Source: Halichondria panicea
Taxonomy: Eukaryota; Porifera; Demospongiae; Suberitida; Halichondriidae
Assembly: GCF_963675165.1 (NCBI RefSeq)
Contig: NC_087392.1
Coordinates: 4,175,442-4,239,441 of the forward strand
Length of the DNA: 64,000 nucleotides
Direction of reading: 5' to 3'
Shown here: piece by piece, positions 10,344 through 22,587 of the stretch
Layout of the letters: the number at the start of each line of letters is the position of its first letter
Position numbering within the stretch: position 1 is the first letter of the stretch
Translations under genes and position numbers: made by a program
Notes under the pieces: model-generated
Seen by the model: the letters and a program-made list of their open reading frames with translations, nothing else
The model's database searches: none
What the model was told of the DNA's origin: nothing

Positions 10344-10465
10344 CTGCAGAAAAACAAGAAATACAGTAATTTGACAGCCACTAGCAGAGTTAAGATCATA
10401 CTCTAAAGGAGGTCAGCAAGCTTTATAACAAAATACACACTAAAAGTTGACCCATGCATACTCAC
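10344..10465 (-). other. Predicted 5' UTR intron of the SecA-like gene
   Basis: On the minus strand a donor reads TTCAA then GTGAGT, and 122 bp later a pyrimidine-rich acceptor reads TTGTTTTTCTGCAG. The acceptor lies 33 bases before the ATG. The only frame continuous with the ATG has a TGA after the acceptor, so the intron must be in the 5' UTR. It would make the transcript spliced although the coding part is a single exon. Confidence 0.6.
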
Positions 10466-10743
10466 TTGAAGCAAAGTCGCTGTGGAGCACCCACTGAATG
10501 ACAGACACACAGTGGGTGAGATCACTAATTCGAATTGTTTTCAGGCTCAAAGGAGATCTATATCAGAAAAAATTGCACTAATCACTGATCATCAGACGAA
10601 TGCAGTTGTTGATGATTGAGCATTACAGTTCATATTATTATACCTTTTATCCAAAATTTTCGGTATCTCGAAGTTCTCAAGTTTTTCCAAAGTTATTTTG
10701 AAGTCCTGTAAGAAGGGCTAGAATGATCAGTCAAGCTAGCCAA

Positions 10744-10789
10744 TATATAGGAGCTGAACTTCTGACGTCATGCATATTCAACCAATTGG
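10744..10789 (-). promoter_or_regulatory. CCAAT - CRE - TATA promoter of the SecA-like gene
   Basis: Read on the minus strand, the order is CCAAT (10785-10789), a perfect cAMP-response element TGACGTCA (10763-10770) and TATATA (10744-10749). These spacings and this order fit a polymerase II core promoter. A start about 30 bases beyond the TATA box would give an untranslated first exon from near 10715 to 10466, joined to the coding exon by the predicted 122-bp intron. The CRE suggests CREB/ATF-type control, by inference only. Confidence 0.5.
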
Positions 10790-10860
10790 CAGATGTTAGT
10801 TAAAATTGACAGTCAGCGACACCTACTGTGATTTCACACATTGTGTCATTTACCTGTTTA

Positions 10861-11385
10861 AACTGACAATTAAAGAGCCATTTCTTCCTTCAACAGAGTT
10901 TCTTTGTAACACTGTAACTGACAATTAAAGAGCCATTTCTTCCCCCAACAGTTTCCTGTAACTGACAATTAAAGAGCCATTTCTTCCTTCAACAGAGTTT
11001 CTTTGTAATACTGTAACTGATAATTAAAGAGCCATTTCTTCCTTCAACAGAGTTTCTTTGTAACACTGTAACTGATAATTAAAGAGCCATTTCTTCCTTC
11101 AATAGTTTCTTCGTAACACTGTAACTGACAATTAAAGAGCCATTTCTTCCCTCAACAGTTTCCTGTAACTGACAATTAAAGAGCCATTTCTTCCTTCAAC
11201 AGAGTTTCTTTGTAACACTGTAACTGACAATTAAAGAGCCATTTCTTCCTTCAACAGAGTTTCTTTGTAGCACTGTAACTGATAATTAAAGAGCCATTTC
11301 TTCCTTCAACAGTTTCTTTGTATCTAACACTGCATGTAACTGACAATTAAAGAGCCATTTCTTCCTCTAACATTTCTTTGCATGC
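10861..11385. repeat. Minisatellite, ten units of about 55 bp with higher-order pattern
   Basis: Units begin TAACTGACAATTAAAGAGCC at about 10861, 10916, 10960, 11015, 11070, 11123, 11167, 11222, 11277 and 11338. Spacings are 55, 44, 55, 55, then 53, 44, 55, 55, then 61. A block of four units has therefore itself been duplicated. Each unit carries a pyrimidine run followed by CAACAG, which resembles a splice acceptor on the plus strand. The array lies just upstream of the promoter of the SecA-like gene. Confidence 0.85.
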
Positions 11386-12961
11386 TTTCCATTGCTGCCA
11401 TATCGAACAAAGAATCACTTCTCCAATATAGCTATATACGTAGGCTTGCCACTCTTGTTTTATTTCTGCTAATAAAATGTCAAGGCATCTATAAGAACAC
11501 TGGCTCAGAGTTGTAAGTAGTAATAACTTGGAACCTAGATAATTATACATAATTATACAGATCATATACAGTACATGCATGTTAGAGAAGATACAAAAAT
11601 TAGTCCTTGCACGCGAGAGGCTCATACACTATCACACCATTGTTTTTAATGGTGAAGTGCATGTACTATATATCTGCAAACGAATTCTCAGTCTCAGTGC
11701 ATGCATGCATGGATACCAAATTGGTATACCATGCAGGGGGTATTGACTCAGCGTGCCTATAGTGTAGCATGTTCAAGTAACATAACCACATTATATACAT
11801 AAGTTATAGTGTATCTGCTGTTGACATAATTATAGAAGCAAGACTGCATGCATCGCTTGTTTTGTGTCAACACAGTGTTAATAACATGTTTTTACCGCAA
11901 TAATAGATCTAGTGTGTTTGTGGTCATCATATTAATGTAGATGTGTATTGTACAATAATGTAATTTTGTATACGTAACCATGGCATACCTGCTAATAATA
12001 TAGTACTTGCATGTAAGCGTGTATAAAGGCAAACAAATTGTTTGAAGTTGACAGTTCCCATGCAAGTATGTCAGCTATTTGGGGAAGGCTTTGACGATTG
12101 CAAAGTTTTATACACTCATCATTATAAAGAACTACCTACCGTATAGCGCAAAATTTCCGAGGGGCGTCATTTTCGCTGATTTCATGGGTTAGCAATCCTA
12201 CACGAAAATTAAGTCCACGTTAGAATTATCTGCTTAAAGGGGAAAATTTCACGCTATACGGTATAATTATATTTAGTACCAAGAGTTCGTTAGGAAGAGT
12301 AATACGCAACTCCTGTAGTAGGCGTTTCTTCCAGCCTACATCACAAGCAGGAAAAGCAATGAATAATATATAGTAACTACCCTATTTATGAACGGGTACT
12401 AATTTTAGCGAATTTGTAATTAGCGCTAAATTAGTACGCGCAAGGGTGTATGAAGAGAAGAGGGCATGCAACTCACAATGTATACTGTGTATGCGTCGTA
12501 TTATTGATGAGTCAGCAGGATATGCTATATTTAGCCATGATTTAGCCACCGCCCACTAAGGAATAAAGAGTATAAAGTGCACGTGCAACACATTCTTTAC
12601 TATTGTTAGACATAAACCCCCGCCCATTTGTAATAGGATTGATTGTAGTTGCATGCCCTCTTCTCTTCATACGCCCTTGGTACGCGCTAATAATAAAAAG
12701 ATTATGAATCTCATTAAAAAAACAATTTTTTGTTATTTTTTTAAAGGTAATAATAGGCCATCAATGTCCATTGTTACGCAAGAGTCTGAAGAGTCTCTCC
12801 AACAGTTTTCAAAGTAAGCAAAATCAGCCATAACTTGAGAACGAAGCATTATTTTTTGCAATTACACAAATTGCAATCCAAGAAAACGTGACTAGAAGCC
12901 TATAGAAACTCTTCATTTATCACTGAGCAGCTGTAGCAGTCCACACACGCACGCAGGCACG

Positions 12962-13005
<44 letters not shown>

Positions 13006-13204
13006 AAAACACAAACACACTACTGCATGTATACCTCACTGTGCAACCGAGGCATAATTATCTTCAGCCACATTAATTAATTCAACAGTGATCCACAGTA
13101 AATCTGAGTGGTAATTGGCATATATAATTTTGTGCATGCAATGTAAACCGATTGTTTTGTGAAGTTTTACCATAACATGATACCTGCCCCCCCCTGTGTG
13201 TCAG
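11386..13204. repeat. Intergenic stretch with two terminal-inverted-repeat elements and a CA microsatellite
   Basis: I recognise no coding exon here. 12137-12263 is a MITE with ends TACCGTATAGCG and CGCTATACGGTA. 12441-12679 is a 239-bp element with inverted ends CAAGGGTGTATGAAGAGAAG / CTTCTCTTCATACGCCCTTG and a target duplication GTACGCG (12434-12440 and 12680-12686). 12780-13050 is a degraded copy of a repeat also at 17420-17655, 28310-28610 and 42840-43270, and it includes a (CA)n tract at about 12966-13000. The exon at 13205 needs an upstream partner, but I find no SMP-domain exon in this stretch. Confidence 0.65.
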
Positions 13205-16200
13205 GTGTATGTTAAGGACAGCCGACTAATGCTGGGAGAGCTACAGGTGGAGGTGACCGACTGCTCCAGACTGACACTAGCCGAGGCTGCTACCAGGACC
13301 TACTGCACTCTGACCTTGGGTGGGTACCATTAGCTACTGCACCTCTGACCATTAGCTATTGCAATCTGACCCTGGGTGGGTACCATTAGCTCTGACTCTG
13401 ACCATTAGCTATTGCAATCTGACCCTGGGTCGGTACCATTAGCTACGTAGACTCTGACTCTGACCATTAGCTATTGCACTCTGACCTTGGGTGGGTACTA
13501 TTAGCTACGTTGACTCTGACCCTGGGTGGGTATCATATCATCAGCTACGTTGACTCTGACTCTGACCATTAGCTATTGCAATCTGACCCTGAGTCGGTAC
13601 CATTAGCTACGTAGACTCTGTCCATGAGTGGGTACTGTATGAAAGAACGTAGTGGCTCTCGTTGTTATGGTTATGCTTACATGTATGATATGTTTCAATC
13701 TTTTAGTGCAAATCCTCTCAAGTAAAGTACAGGTACACTGTGCACATACGTACCATAAATGTTACTACACAAGTAATATTATCCAGACTCCACCCCCTAC
13801 AAGCCCCGAGTGAACCTTTGGCGTACCCACTGGCCTACTCTGGAACTGACAGTGGCCAAAGATCGAGAACAGAAGATCGGGGTGCATTATAAACAGGTGC
13901 ACACAACTGTCAATGTCATGTGATTGCTGTTATTTATGTATTTTCCTGCTTAGGCGATACCTACGTATTAACAACCCACTACATGTTACAGTTGCTTGCC
14001 TCATTGAGAGCTACAGAATGGTAGCTACAGGGTTAGGGTTAGGGTTCATATACGCACATACGATGATATACAGGACTGTTATGGGTGCATTACATGACAT
14101 GTGTGTACTGTACGTACGCTTCGTGTGCTTCACGAGCTCTTGTGTGTGTATAGGTGACCCCTGAGGGCGAATGCTCCCACCTGGTAGTGGTGGACTATGT
14201 CTTATCTAACTCGGCAGCTGGCATTCTGATTGTGAGTGACTCTATTTGATTGGATAATCTACTCCTGATACTGTGCATGATCCGTTGTGTGATACTGGTG
14301 TGACAGTTGAGTCTATATATAGCTACTTTCGTCCGCTACGAATTAGCCTGAGGCAATGGAGTATACTGTAAGATGAGGCAGAAAATCCACTTATCCATTC
14401 GTGTCAGGAGAGATTTACCTGTTACATGCACGTAGTACTACTACAGTGTACTTATGCAAGGAATGATAGTATAGACATGTACATGTATGCACACCATGAT
14501 TCTGAAATAGAGCACTACAGATTCTCCTGTTTTCTGTGTGCAGGGTGATGTTCTGACGAGGGTCAACAAGGTGAGGGTGTCCTCTGTGAAGCAGGTGGAC
14601 AGACTTATCAGCAAGTCACGAGGAAACACGTGTGTTGAGGAAATACCTAATTATACATGTTCCTCACATTGGAAATAATTATAACAGCAGTTGTTCTCAC
14701 GTTGTCACTTGTTGTGATTAATAGTTCCCTTAATAGTACGTAAACAAAACAAACAGTAAGTACATTTTCATACACTCAATATTTATCTGTGCATGCAGTA
14801 CATTCATGGACTAAATATTACTATCAATGTTCCACGTACACTCACTCACACTCAGGGTACTGATCTCCCTCCAACGTCCTCCCCCACACTTCAATATGTT
14901 CACCTCGGGCCCGGCCCACCCCCACTCGGTAACAAGACCTGACGACATCACTCAACAAGCTGAGCCAGCAGAAGAGTGGGATGGTGAGTCACATGATAGT
15001 GCAAAGGTGTTAGCCAATAGCATTTAAATATCCTTGATAGCTTAGATCTACCCAGTAGGTTCTCCATGTACGTACATGTATTATAGCTGGTATCCTCGCA
15101 CAATAGCAGATGCTCTCTGCATGTACGTACATCATAGCCTCTCGACTTTGATCATACATACGTGACCGACTGCTTTGAATGACAATCTCTAGGATAGTTA
15201 TGGTGTACAGTAGTTTGACTATCCTTTGTGTTGCACAGAGGTGTTTGCACGATTGGAGACTCCCGGTAGCACGGAGGACACGGCACAAGCCAGGTGAGGG
15301 AAATATTGTATACATGATGTACAATGTACGTGTACAATGTAAATTGTATGTAGGCACAATAATTATTGTCAGTGTGTGGTCAGTGCGTGGTAAGAATGCA
15401 TTGCTGGAAATATTTGTACGTGTACAGTAGGTGCCATGGATAAGTATTGTTTTTTGTATAGTTCATACATGTATGTAGTTACTGTACTATACATGTACTT
15501 CGATTTATGGTGAATAGTCGTATTTTGTAGTCCAGTTGCCATCCACACTCTAGACGACAATTGTCTGTGTGTACTTTCAGTGTTAGTATAGACAAACGCT
15601 TAGAGGACTGCCTCTGATATTGCCCACACTGTTCTAATATTGATTTAGGAGACAAGATGGAGATAGCATCAGTCTGTGTGGAGTCGGCGGTGAGAGGGGC
15701 GTGGTCAACCATCAGGGGGATGGGCTGAGGAGGAGAGCCGGGACCACACTGGAGGAACGCTCAGCTTCTCCCGGTGAGTACTACATAGAAAGTGTGTTGT
15801 GGTGTAATGAGTAGGGATTGTCTGTGAATAAAATTAAAGTATGTACCTTCTACGGAAGGGCTACTCTTAGTGTCTGAGTGCTGCGTAGAATTATAGCAGA
15901 CAAAGGAACGGTTTCAATTGTATAGTGAGTGGTTTTCAGCACTAACAGAAATAGATTACATTGTATTCCCAAGATAAATTTTCCTCTATCTTTTTCTGTG
16001 TTTGAGACAGAAGCTACTGTAAATTATTTACAAAGGTTACACCTTACAGAGTCCAATGTCCCTGACACAACTCCGCAGCCTGTAAGACCAGTCCACCTAG
16101 GGGTTATTGAGGTGGACCCCCCTCAGAGAACCCCCTCCCCCTCCCCTGCAGTGAACACTCCAGTGGGACTAGGACAGCATGTGACCAGAGAGGTGTCAGC

Positions 16201-19200
16201 AAGCATGGTGAGGACTGCATGGTGTGTATGCATGTACTGGACACTGACTGTTACTGTAACAGAGTACACTTCAGAAGCACTTCCGTAGAGAGGTTTCCTT
16301 TGTTCAGTACCTTTATGTCGAGTGAGCTTTGTGTTTGTAGAGATGTATTTATCGGAGGTTCCACTATAATGTAGGTTGTACATGTAGTAAACCAAACTAG
16401 GATTCACAAAACACTACATTAAGAGACATCGTACATTAAGAGATGTGTTTGCCCATGGCATGTAGCTACATGTAGGTCATACGCATAGATACTGTTGGTG
16501 GCACTCTTTTCATTAATGAACTGCTTTGAATTCTTCTTGGTACAGAACCCTAGCTGGAATCAATCCTTCACATTCAACATCGCCAATGAACACAACTATC
16601 TCAACATATGCGTCTGGAGTAGAGCGACTGACGAGTCATGTGACCTCCTCGTTGGTCATGTGAGTCAGCGTGTGTGTGTGTGTGACCGATGATACAACCC
16701 ACATGATAGAGTATGAGCCCTTTTTTCACCACATTTTGAACATTTAGAAGAGCTAGACGGATGTGAAAATGTATCATGTGTGTCAAGTGTGTTTCACTTG
16801 AATCTCCGAACACCTTTTCTAAATACCCATTACATGTTCCCCCCTCTCTCTCGTACCTCATTACATATCCCCTCCTCTCTCGTGCCCAGGTGACCATTCC
16901 ACTCATGGACATTGCTCTGGAGTGTCTGTGTACTAGCTCCGGCTACCATCACCAACGCTACCTGTTAGTAGCCTCCCAGACTCTCAAGCCCTCAGTCAGG
17001 TAAGCTAGTGTTACTGTTAGTAGCACCCTCTGTAATACGAAACCTTCATGGTTAATGCTTCTACTGCCTCACTGCAATACTAATAACTTACATGTATTAT
17101 AATAATTTAACTTCTATATGCACTAATGTCTTGCTTATTCCAGTTTACATGTATGTGGGGGTAATGTAGAACTAGTGTAAAATGAACACCATGCCTCGGT
17201 GTCAAAGCTACATAACATAACGCTATACTAGCTATTGCTAATACACAGATGTCAGATATCATAATGAACATTTTATTGCATGCAGGGAACTCAAAGAGTG
17301 GGGAATGATCGACCATGCTTGTTGCTAAAAAAGATGCCACGTCAAAAATTAATCTGCATCAGTACAGTAGAGCCTTGCAGCTACCAATAGCTAGCGTTCT
17401 AGTGCAGAGCTAACTACTAAGTAGAGTAGCAACACTCCAGGGACAAATTTTGCTACGCACTCTTCTGAAAAGGCAATGGCATTCCATGTAAGCAAAACAG
17501 GCATGATTCGAGAACAAAGCATTATTTTGCAAATCCACAAATTGAACGTTACTAGAAACTCTCACTTGCACTTCATTGATCTTGAGCAGCTGTAGCAGTC
17601 TACACACACAGACAGACACACTACCTCGCTTGTGCATGCGCACACCGAGGCATAATAAGCTCCCTATGCTGCTACTAAACCTGTACAGTATGTACCTACA
17701 TGTATTATTTCCACATTCACAGTCGAGCTACACTGCAAGCCAAGTCTGCTACTGGTTCCGGCAGCAAAGATGGAAAGAATGCAAATGCTTTCGCTGGCGA
17801 TATCTTCCTGCGATTCAAACATCAACCACAACCTGAAGGTGCATACCGTTGCTAGTCAAGTCACGATAATAACTATTGTGACCATGCCTCTTACTGTCTG
17901 AGTTACATGTATGCTCTGTGATATATTACGTACTTGCATACTTACAGATCACACGAACACACACGAGGACTCTCAAGCTGAAGAGGTACGTGTAATGTTT
18001 GTACCTTAATCAGGTCAATAAATACAATTACGAGGTTATTAACAAATATGAAATATGGCCGAAATGTCCAAGTACACGTACGTATATTTGTGGCGCCCTA
18101 AATAAGATACATTGTTGTATGGTATCCCGTCTTTGCTTAAACTTAATGTCTCATATTCCAGGACAATGCACGAAACGAGCCCCATCCACACTTGTAAGTT
18201 ACTTCCCCCTCCATCCTCTCTAACCACCATGCACACCCACTTCCCCCTACAGCAAATCTCACCCATTCACAGCCTCGGGGAACCACCTGCCTAGAAACCA
18301 TGTCTTCGCGGAAATGGCCGTCAGTGATGGATCTCACATCTGTGACATTTGCAACAAGAAGGTTAGTAATAAATTATATTCGCCCTTCTGTCAGTATGGT
18401 TAATACTTCTTGCTCTGGAGTGTGTACATGTACACTGTATGCATCATCTACATGTACATGTAATGTACTTCAACAGCCAGAACTTTATAGTTGATCCTAT
18501 TTCAATGATTTTCTGAGATTAATCCATTTTTTGTACATGTACCGGTATTGCTAGACAGTGCAAGATATATTTCGATTTCTCTCCAGATATGGTCGCTCAG
18601 TTCAAAGCTCACGAAATGCAGAAATTGTGGATTAACATGTCATAAGAAGAAATGCTATGAGTATTGTATGAAGGAGGTGCCGTGTATAAAGTGAGCCTGG
18701 CTACTACCGTCAATGTACTCTGTTACTGATGTGGATGCATGTGCACTAGCTTAGTCAAAGAAGCTGTATAGGCCATGGATACATGCACATGTACACCTGT
18801 GCTGGTCAAGTTTAGTGTTTAAGTTTCACACAGCTTTTTACCCCCCCCCCCCCCCCCCAGTGACAGACTACATGCTACCCCCAACCTGAAGCAAACGATT
18901 GAAGGTGATTTCACTCTACTGTCGGTTGATTCCAGCCCCAAGGGAGGAGAGGAAACTGATAGCAAAGTAGAGGATAGGGAGGCGGACTATGGTCATCGTC
19001 GTTTGCAGCAGGAAGCACCTGTTGCTAGGAGTAAGTGTTTATGTCATAGCTGTGTTTCCCAGCGCACACTGTGGCGACTCGGTTTATACATGTAATATAT
19101 GTATGTGTATTCTGAGTCTGCTCACCTGGTTGCGATTGCTGTGTTTGTATTATGGATAGTCTCAACACAACAAGGTAGTAGTTATAAATTTGGCAGATTT

Positions 19201-22200
19201 TGATGTTAAAGTTGTCGAATAAAAGTGAGTTGAAGCTAAGAAGCTTGATTCTGCACATTGGCCTAGATGTACATGCTGCTTTGACTCAAGGTTGTATAAA
19301 TCCCAAATTAATGCCGAAGGTTTGCACTTCAGTGCTCTAGTTTTAGTAGTCGAGTGAAGCTTGGCTGTCACCCTTGGGCAGACCAACAGTGGCTATATTA
19401 AAGAGGTGGCCTGCTAACACAGGTTGAAACACATGCTATGCATGGAGACGCTGGGCCTATTAACATGGGTGCTTAATGTTATAATATAATATGGGGTAAC
19501 CAGGTGTCACTGTAACAAGAGCTTAAACTATAATTATGTTGTAAGTTCAATAGTGAGGTTTGTAGCTGATTCCTATGCAGGTTTGGTTTTGAAACTAGTG
19601 TGATGCTGATGCACGTATTCGTAACCTACACTGTACATGTACATGACTGTGCATAATTATATGTACACACTATAATAATGACATTCAAATAATATGTGCA
19701 GCTAGGACAAGCCTGAGCCAATCCTTTGATATGTTGGATCAAGACGTGATAAACACTCCCCTGGATGACCAATTAGAAGGCTCTAACCAGGAGAAGCATC
19801 TGGAAGACACTGATGGTCGTCTAGAGCATTCTGACAGCTCACATAAACTACATGTAGAAGGTTCTGAGCAGCTCGGTATGTACAGCTCCCTTGAGAGAAG
19901 GCAGGACTGGGTGGACGGGGCTGACGGTGTGGTGAGGGCAGAGCCAGTTGCTGTGGGTGACAAGACGGTATTAGAAAGTAGTGGAGAATATAACCAGGTG
20001 GGTTATTATCACTGAAGAATAATTACCCATTATTTTGATGAATAACTGTACATACATGAGCACTCTTCCACCTATCCATGCATGTATGCACGGCTGAACT
20101 TTTACAGGAAATTGCCTTTGTCAGACTGTTATCTAAAACTCTACACCTCATACGTACATGATAAATTGTTTAATTGCGTGCTGTACACGTAGGTGTTCAC
20201 TCCTGATGAGGGGTCTGAAAGCAGCTCCATTGAAGAGTCGTATGTTCAACCAAAGAGCCAGGACTCAACGGTATGCCTATGATATATGTAGACTGTGTTT
20301 ATACAGGTACTCTTGTGCAGGTGAAGCTGTCATCAGAAGTGACCACCTCTGAAGAAATCGCTTTGAATGAGGTATGCCTAATGTGCACATGTATAGTGAA
20401 GGGGGGAGGGGTATTGAGAAAGAAAGGGGAGGGGGAAGTAGAGGAGAGAATACAGAGGGCGAAGCAACAAGTAGCGTGTGCTGCAAGATATAGAATCCAT
20501 GCATTGCATAGTACTCCTGCCATCAACAGTGATTGCATGGTGCATCTACATACCATTGACCTAGTATAGTAGTACGTGTACATGACATGCATGATAATCA
20601 TGTACTGTGCATGTACAGTTAGCGTTGTCTCAAGGCCGATTTTACAGAGAATAGAAAATGTGAAATACACCCATAGCAATATTAATTACAGTCTCATCGC
20701 ACATCCCCATTTAAGAGGTTGTCCTCCATTGGGGCTTGCCAGCCGTTACACCATACAAATATATAACAAGCTATTCCATGTCTATCATTGTCACACGTCT
20801 GTTTCCTCTACGAGTTAGTGTTTTCCTCAATGCAGATAACTGAGGACGTCCACCATTACAACAGCCTGATTAATACAGCCACTTATAAACTGAAAGACCC
20901 TCTCCTATCGGAGGGGGAGAAGGGGGAGTTGAGAGCACAGCTGGTTAGTTATACTAAAAGTGACGACAGTTTATACTTACAGTGGTATATACATGTATGG
21001 TGTGTAACGGATACCGGAACAAGTTTCAGCCTGTATACAGAGGTAGCCATTGTTGAGGAAGGGTCTGTTTTGTACACAAACTGTTCTTTGGGACCCGAGT
21101 GCCTGGCCTTTATTGCAGTTGGTGTTTCTACATGAGTGGTGGTTAAGACGGGTTCCACCATGTATAATTACGTATTATGTTTTTTGAGCAGTGTTGATCA
21201 ATCTCCCTTGCTTAAAACATTCAGTACACATTAATTTTACTGTATAGCTAGTTTACTGATGATGGCACGGTGTTGTAACAGGATTCATTAACAGAAGTTT
21301 CCCCATTCATGGAACTTGGTATCAGTGTAGAGTTTAATGAACTATCCACCAAAATACATGTGATATCTCCAGTTTACTTTTCCCCTAGCCTCGACTCCAG
21401 CCCCTTGAATAGTGGGCCTGGTATTTACTGTTGGCGCGTGGGTGGACAATTAATTTATTATTTACCGTATTTTATCTCATTGAACGTTAAAACAGTATTT
21501 TATCTTATTGTGATAAGAACAGAAAAAAGAAAAAGGAGAGGCTACCTCTCTGTATATACTGTAGACAGAGACAGCTAAGTAAAACATCAGCTCTGTAGAT
21601 TTATTCATTAACTTGAGGCTCGGATCGGATACACACTCAGGCGACAAGTTAATCTCATAAGAAATTAGTTAAACCTGTGGGTAAAAATAAATGTGGATGA
21701 GTACAGTGGCTGTGACGTAACATAATGTGAGGACTACTTATTGATTTACACAATAGATTTACCATTGAAAGCACTATCCATTAATACACACTCAAGCAAC
21801 AAGTCCGGATACACTCAAGCAACAAGTCCCTCGGATCGGATACACACAAGTCCCTCGGATTGTAAACACATTCAGGCCACACAGTTCTCAGATCAGATAC
21901 CACGTACTTACTCTGTGACCAATTTTGGGCAAATGTCACAACAATACTTCCTTCCAGAGAGAATGGCACTGAACGTCGAACAGACACACCAACACTTTGA
22001 AGATAGCTTCACTCAGAGAAACAAGAGGAGAAATCACCATCACAACACTTCTTTCATCACAACACTTCTTTCAGAGAGAGGTGCACTGGTCCTGTCAAGC
22101 TTCACACCAATTAAGAAAGGGAGTGTCTGGATTGAAGCAGATGGACTTGCTCTGGGACTTGCCATAGCCGGTCGGTACGGTACCCACATAAACACCAGCG

Positions 22201-22587
22201 TACAGACACTTCAACGCCTCCAGCTGCTTGTCTTTCAAGACTAGACCTGGTTTTCCAACACAGGATAACGCGTACGCGAGAGCAGAAGAGAAAGTAGCAG
22301 CCATTACACAACTTGGACTAGATTTCTTTTTTCAATGACATCATTATAAATGAAACGGATATCAATGTTTTACAACTAAATGCGGAATAAGAATACTGAT
22401 AAATATACTACAATTTACGATTACCAAGATTCTTGGTAATTCTGGCGCATGCGTAAACAGTGTATACCAGGCCGCCTTTCTCAGCGGCCTGGAATCGAGG
22501 CTACTTTTCCCCATGCAGAGAGAGTATGAACAAAATATTGAATCGTTAACAACCTTGATGACGTCCAAATTACAGAAACTGAAATAG
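13205..22587 (+). CDS. PDZD8: PDZD8-like ER lipid-transfer/tether protein (C2, PDZ, C2-like, C1, C-terminal helix); 5' exons not found
   Basis: Exons: 13205-13319, 13787-13896, 14154-14231, 14544-14629, 14856-14983, 15239-15293, 15649-15773, 16011-16207, 16546-16659, 16890-16999, 17723-17838, 17948-17985, 18162-18193, 18253-18361, 18587-18690, 18861-19030, 19702-19997, 20193-20270, 20321-20371, 20836-20943, 21282-21359 and 22519-22587. All splice sites are GT-AG and phases agree throughout. The first exon gives a C2 strand pair (GELQVEV...YCTLTL). Next comes a PDZ domain (SAAGILI, GDVLTRVNKVRVSSV, TVLISLQRP), then a second C2-like region (NPSWNQSFTF, LNICVWSR, AGDIFLRFKH), then a C1 zinc finger (HICDIC, TKCRNC, LTCHKKKC). 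The tail is acidic and helical. In animals PDZD8 is an ER-membrane protein at ER-mitochondria and ER-endosome contacts that carries lipids with an SMP domain. The SMP and membrane anchor are not visible, so this copy is either 5'-truncated or has distant 5' exons. C1 spacing is slightly off consensus (HKKKC). Confidence 0.7.
13316..13640. repeat. Imperfect tandem repeat in the first intron of the PDZD8-like gene
   Basis: The phrase GACCATTAGCTATTGCAATC, followed by a variant of CTGACCCTGGGTGGGTACC, recurs about five times with unit lengths of roughly 55-65 bp. The first unit overlaps the exon end (CTCTGACCTTGG/GTGGGT), so the array appears to have grown from the exon-intron junction. Each unit therefore carries a donor-like GGGTGGGTA. 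Confidence 0.7.
17190..17655 (+). repeat. Copy of a dispersed repeat in a PDZD8-like intron
   Basis: The sequence matches 42690-43270 over its length (CATGCCTCGGTG, GGGAATGATCGACCATG, GCAGAGCTAACTACTAAG, GAGCAGCTGTAGCAGTCTAC). It ends in the semi-palindrome CCTCGCTTGTGCATGCGCAC. The minus-strand copy is at 28310-29550. Confidence 0.7.
19125..19385. repeat. Dispersed repeat copy in a PDZD8-like intron
   Basis: It is related to 30190-30945 and 2430-2730 (shared phrases: GGCAGATTTTGATGTTAAAG, AGCTAAGAAGCTTG, GGTTTGCACTTCAGTGCTC). It shows no coding potential. Confidence 0.6.
21386..22503. mobile_element. 1118-bp Mutator-like foldback-family element with 9-bp target duplication, carrying a helicase gene fragment
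   Basis: The ends are TAGCCTCGACTCCAGCC and GGCCTGGAATCGAGGCTA. The target duplication CTTTTCCCC is at 21377-21385 and 22504-22512. The insertion lies in the last intron of the PDZD8-like gene and duplicated part of its pyrimidine tract, so the acceptor CCCCATGCAG at 22518 remains usable. The paralogous intron at 1387-1443 has no insertion. The interior (21464-21555) matches, inverted, the interior of the element at 29118-29375, and 22095-22304 encodes part of a RecQ-like helicase. Confidence 0.85.
22095..22304 (-). pseudogene. RecQ-like DNA helicase, N-terminal fragment inside a transposon
   Basis: The frame starts with ATG at 22304 and encodes a short helix, then KDKQLEALKCLYAG (the glutamine motif) and GTVPTGYGKS (Walker A). 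It then diverges and stops after 69 residues. A full RecQ-type helicase is several hundred residues long, so only the start is present. It sits wholly within the 21386-22503 element, as expected for a gene fragment picked up by a transposon. Alternatively it could be the decayed remnant of the element's own helicase. Confidence 0.55.

Noticed and set aside
10861-11385. CRISPR-like array
   Set aside because: Units are tandem and diverged, with no unique spacers of constant length. This is a minisatellite in a eukaryotic genome.
12960-13015. (CA)n tract as a regulatory Z-DNA site
   Set aside because: It is an ordinary microsatellite inside a dispersed repeat that has the same tract in other copies.
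14031-14047. Interstitial telomere repeat (GGGTTAGGGTTAGGGTT)
   Set aside because: There are only about two and a half units, within an intron. This is too short to mean a telomere fusion.
21741-22244. 167-codon plus-strand frame inside the 1118-bp element
   Set aside because: It overlaps the RecQ-like fragment in antisense and has low-complexity composition with no domain.
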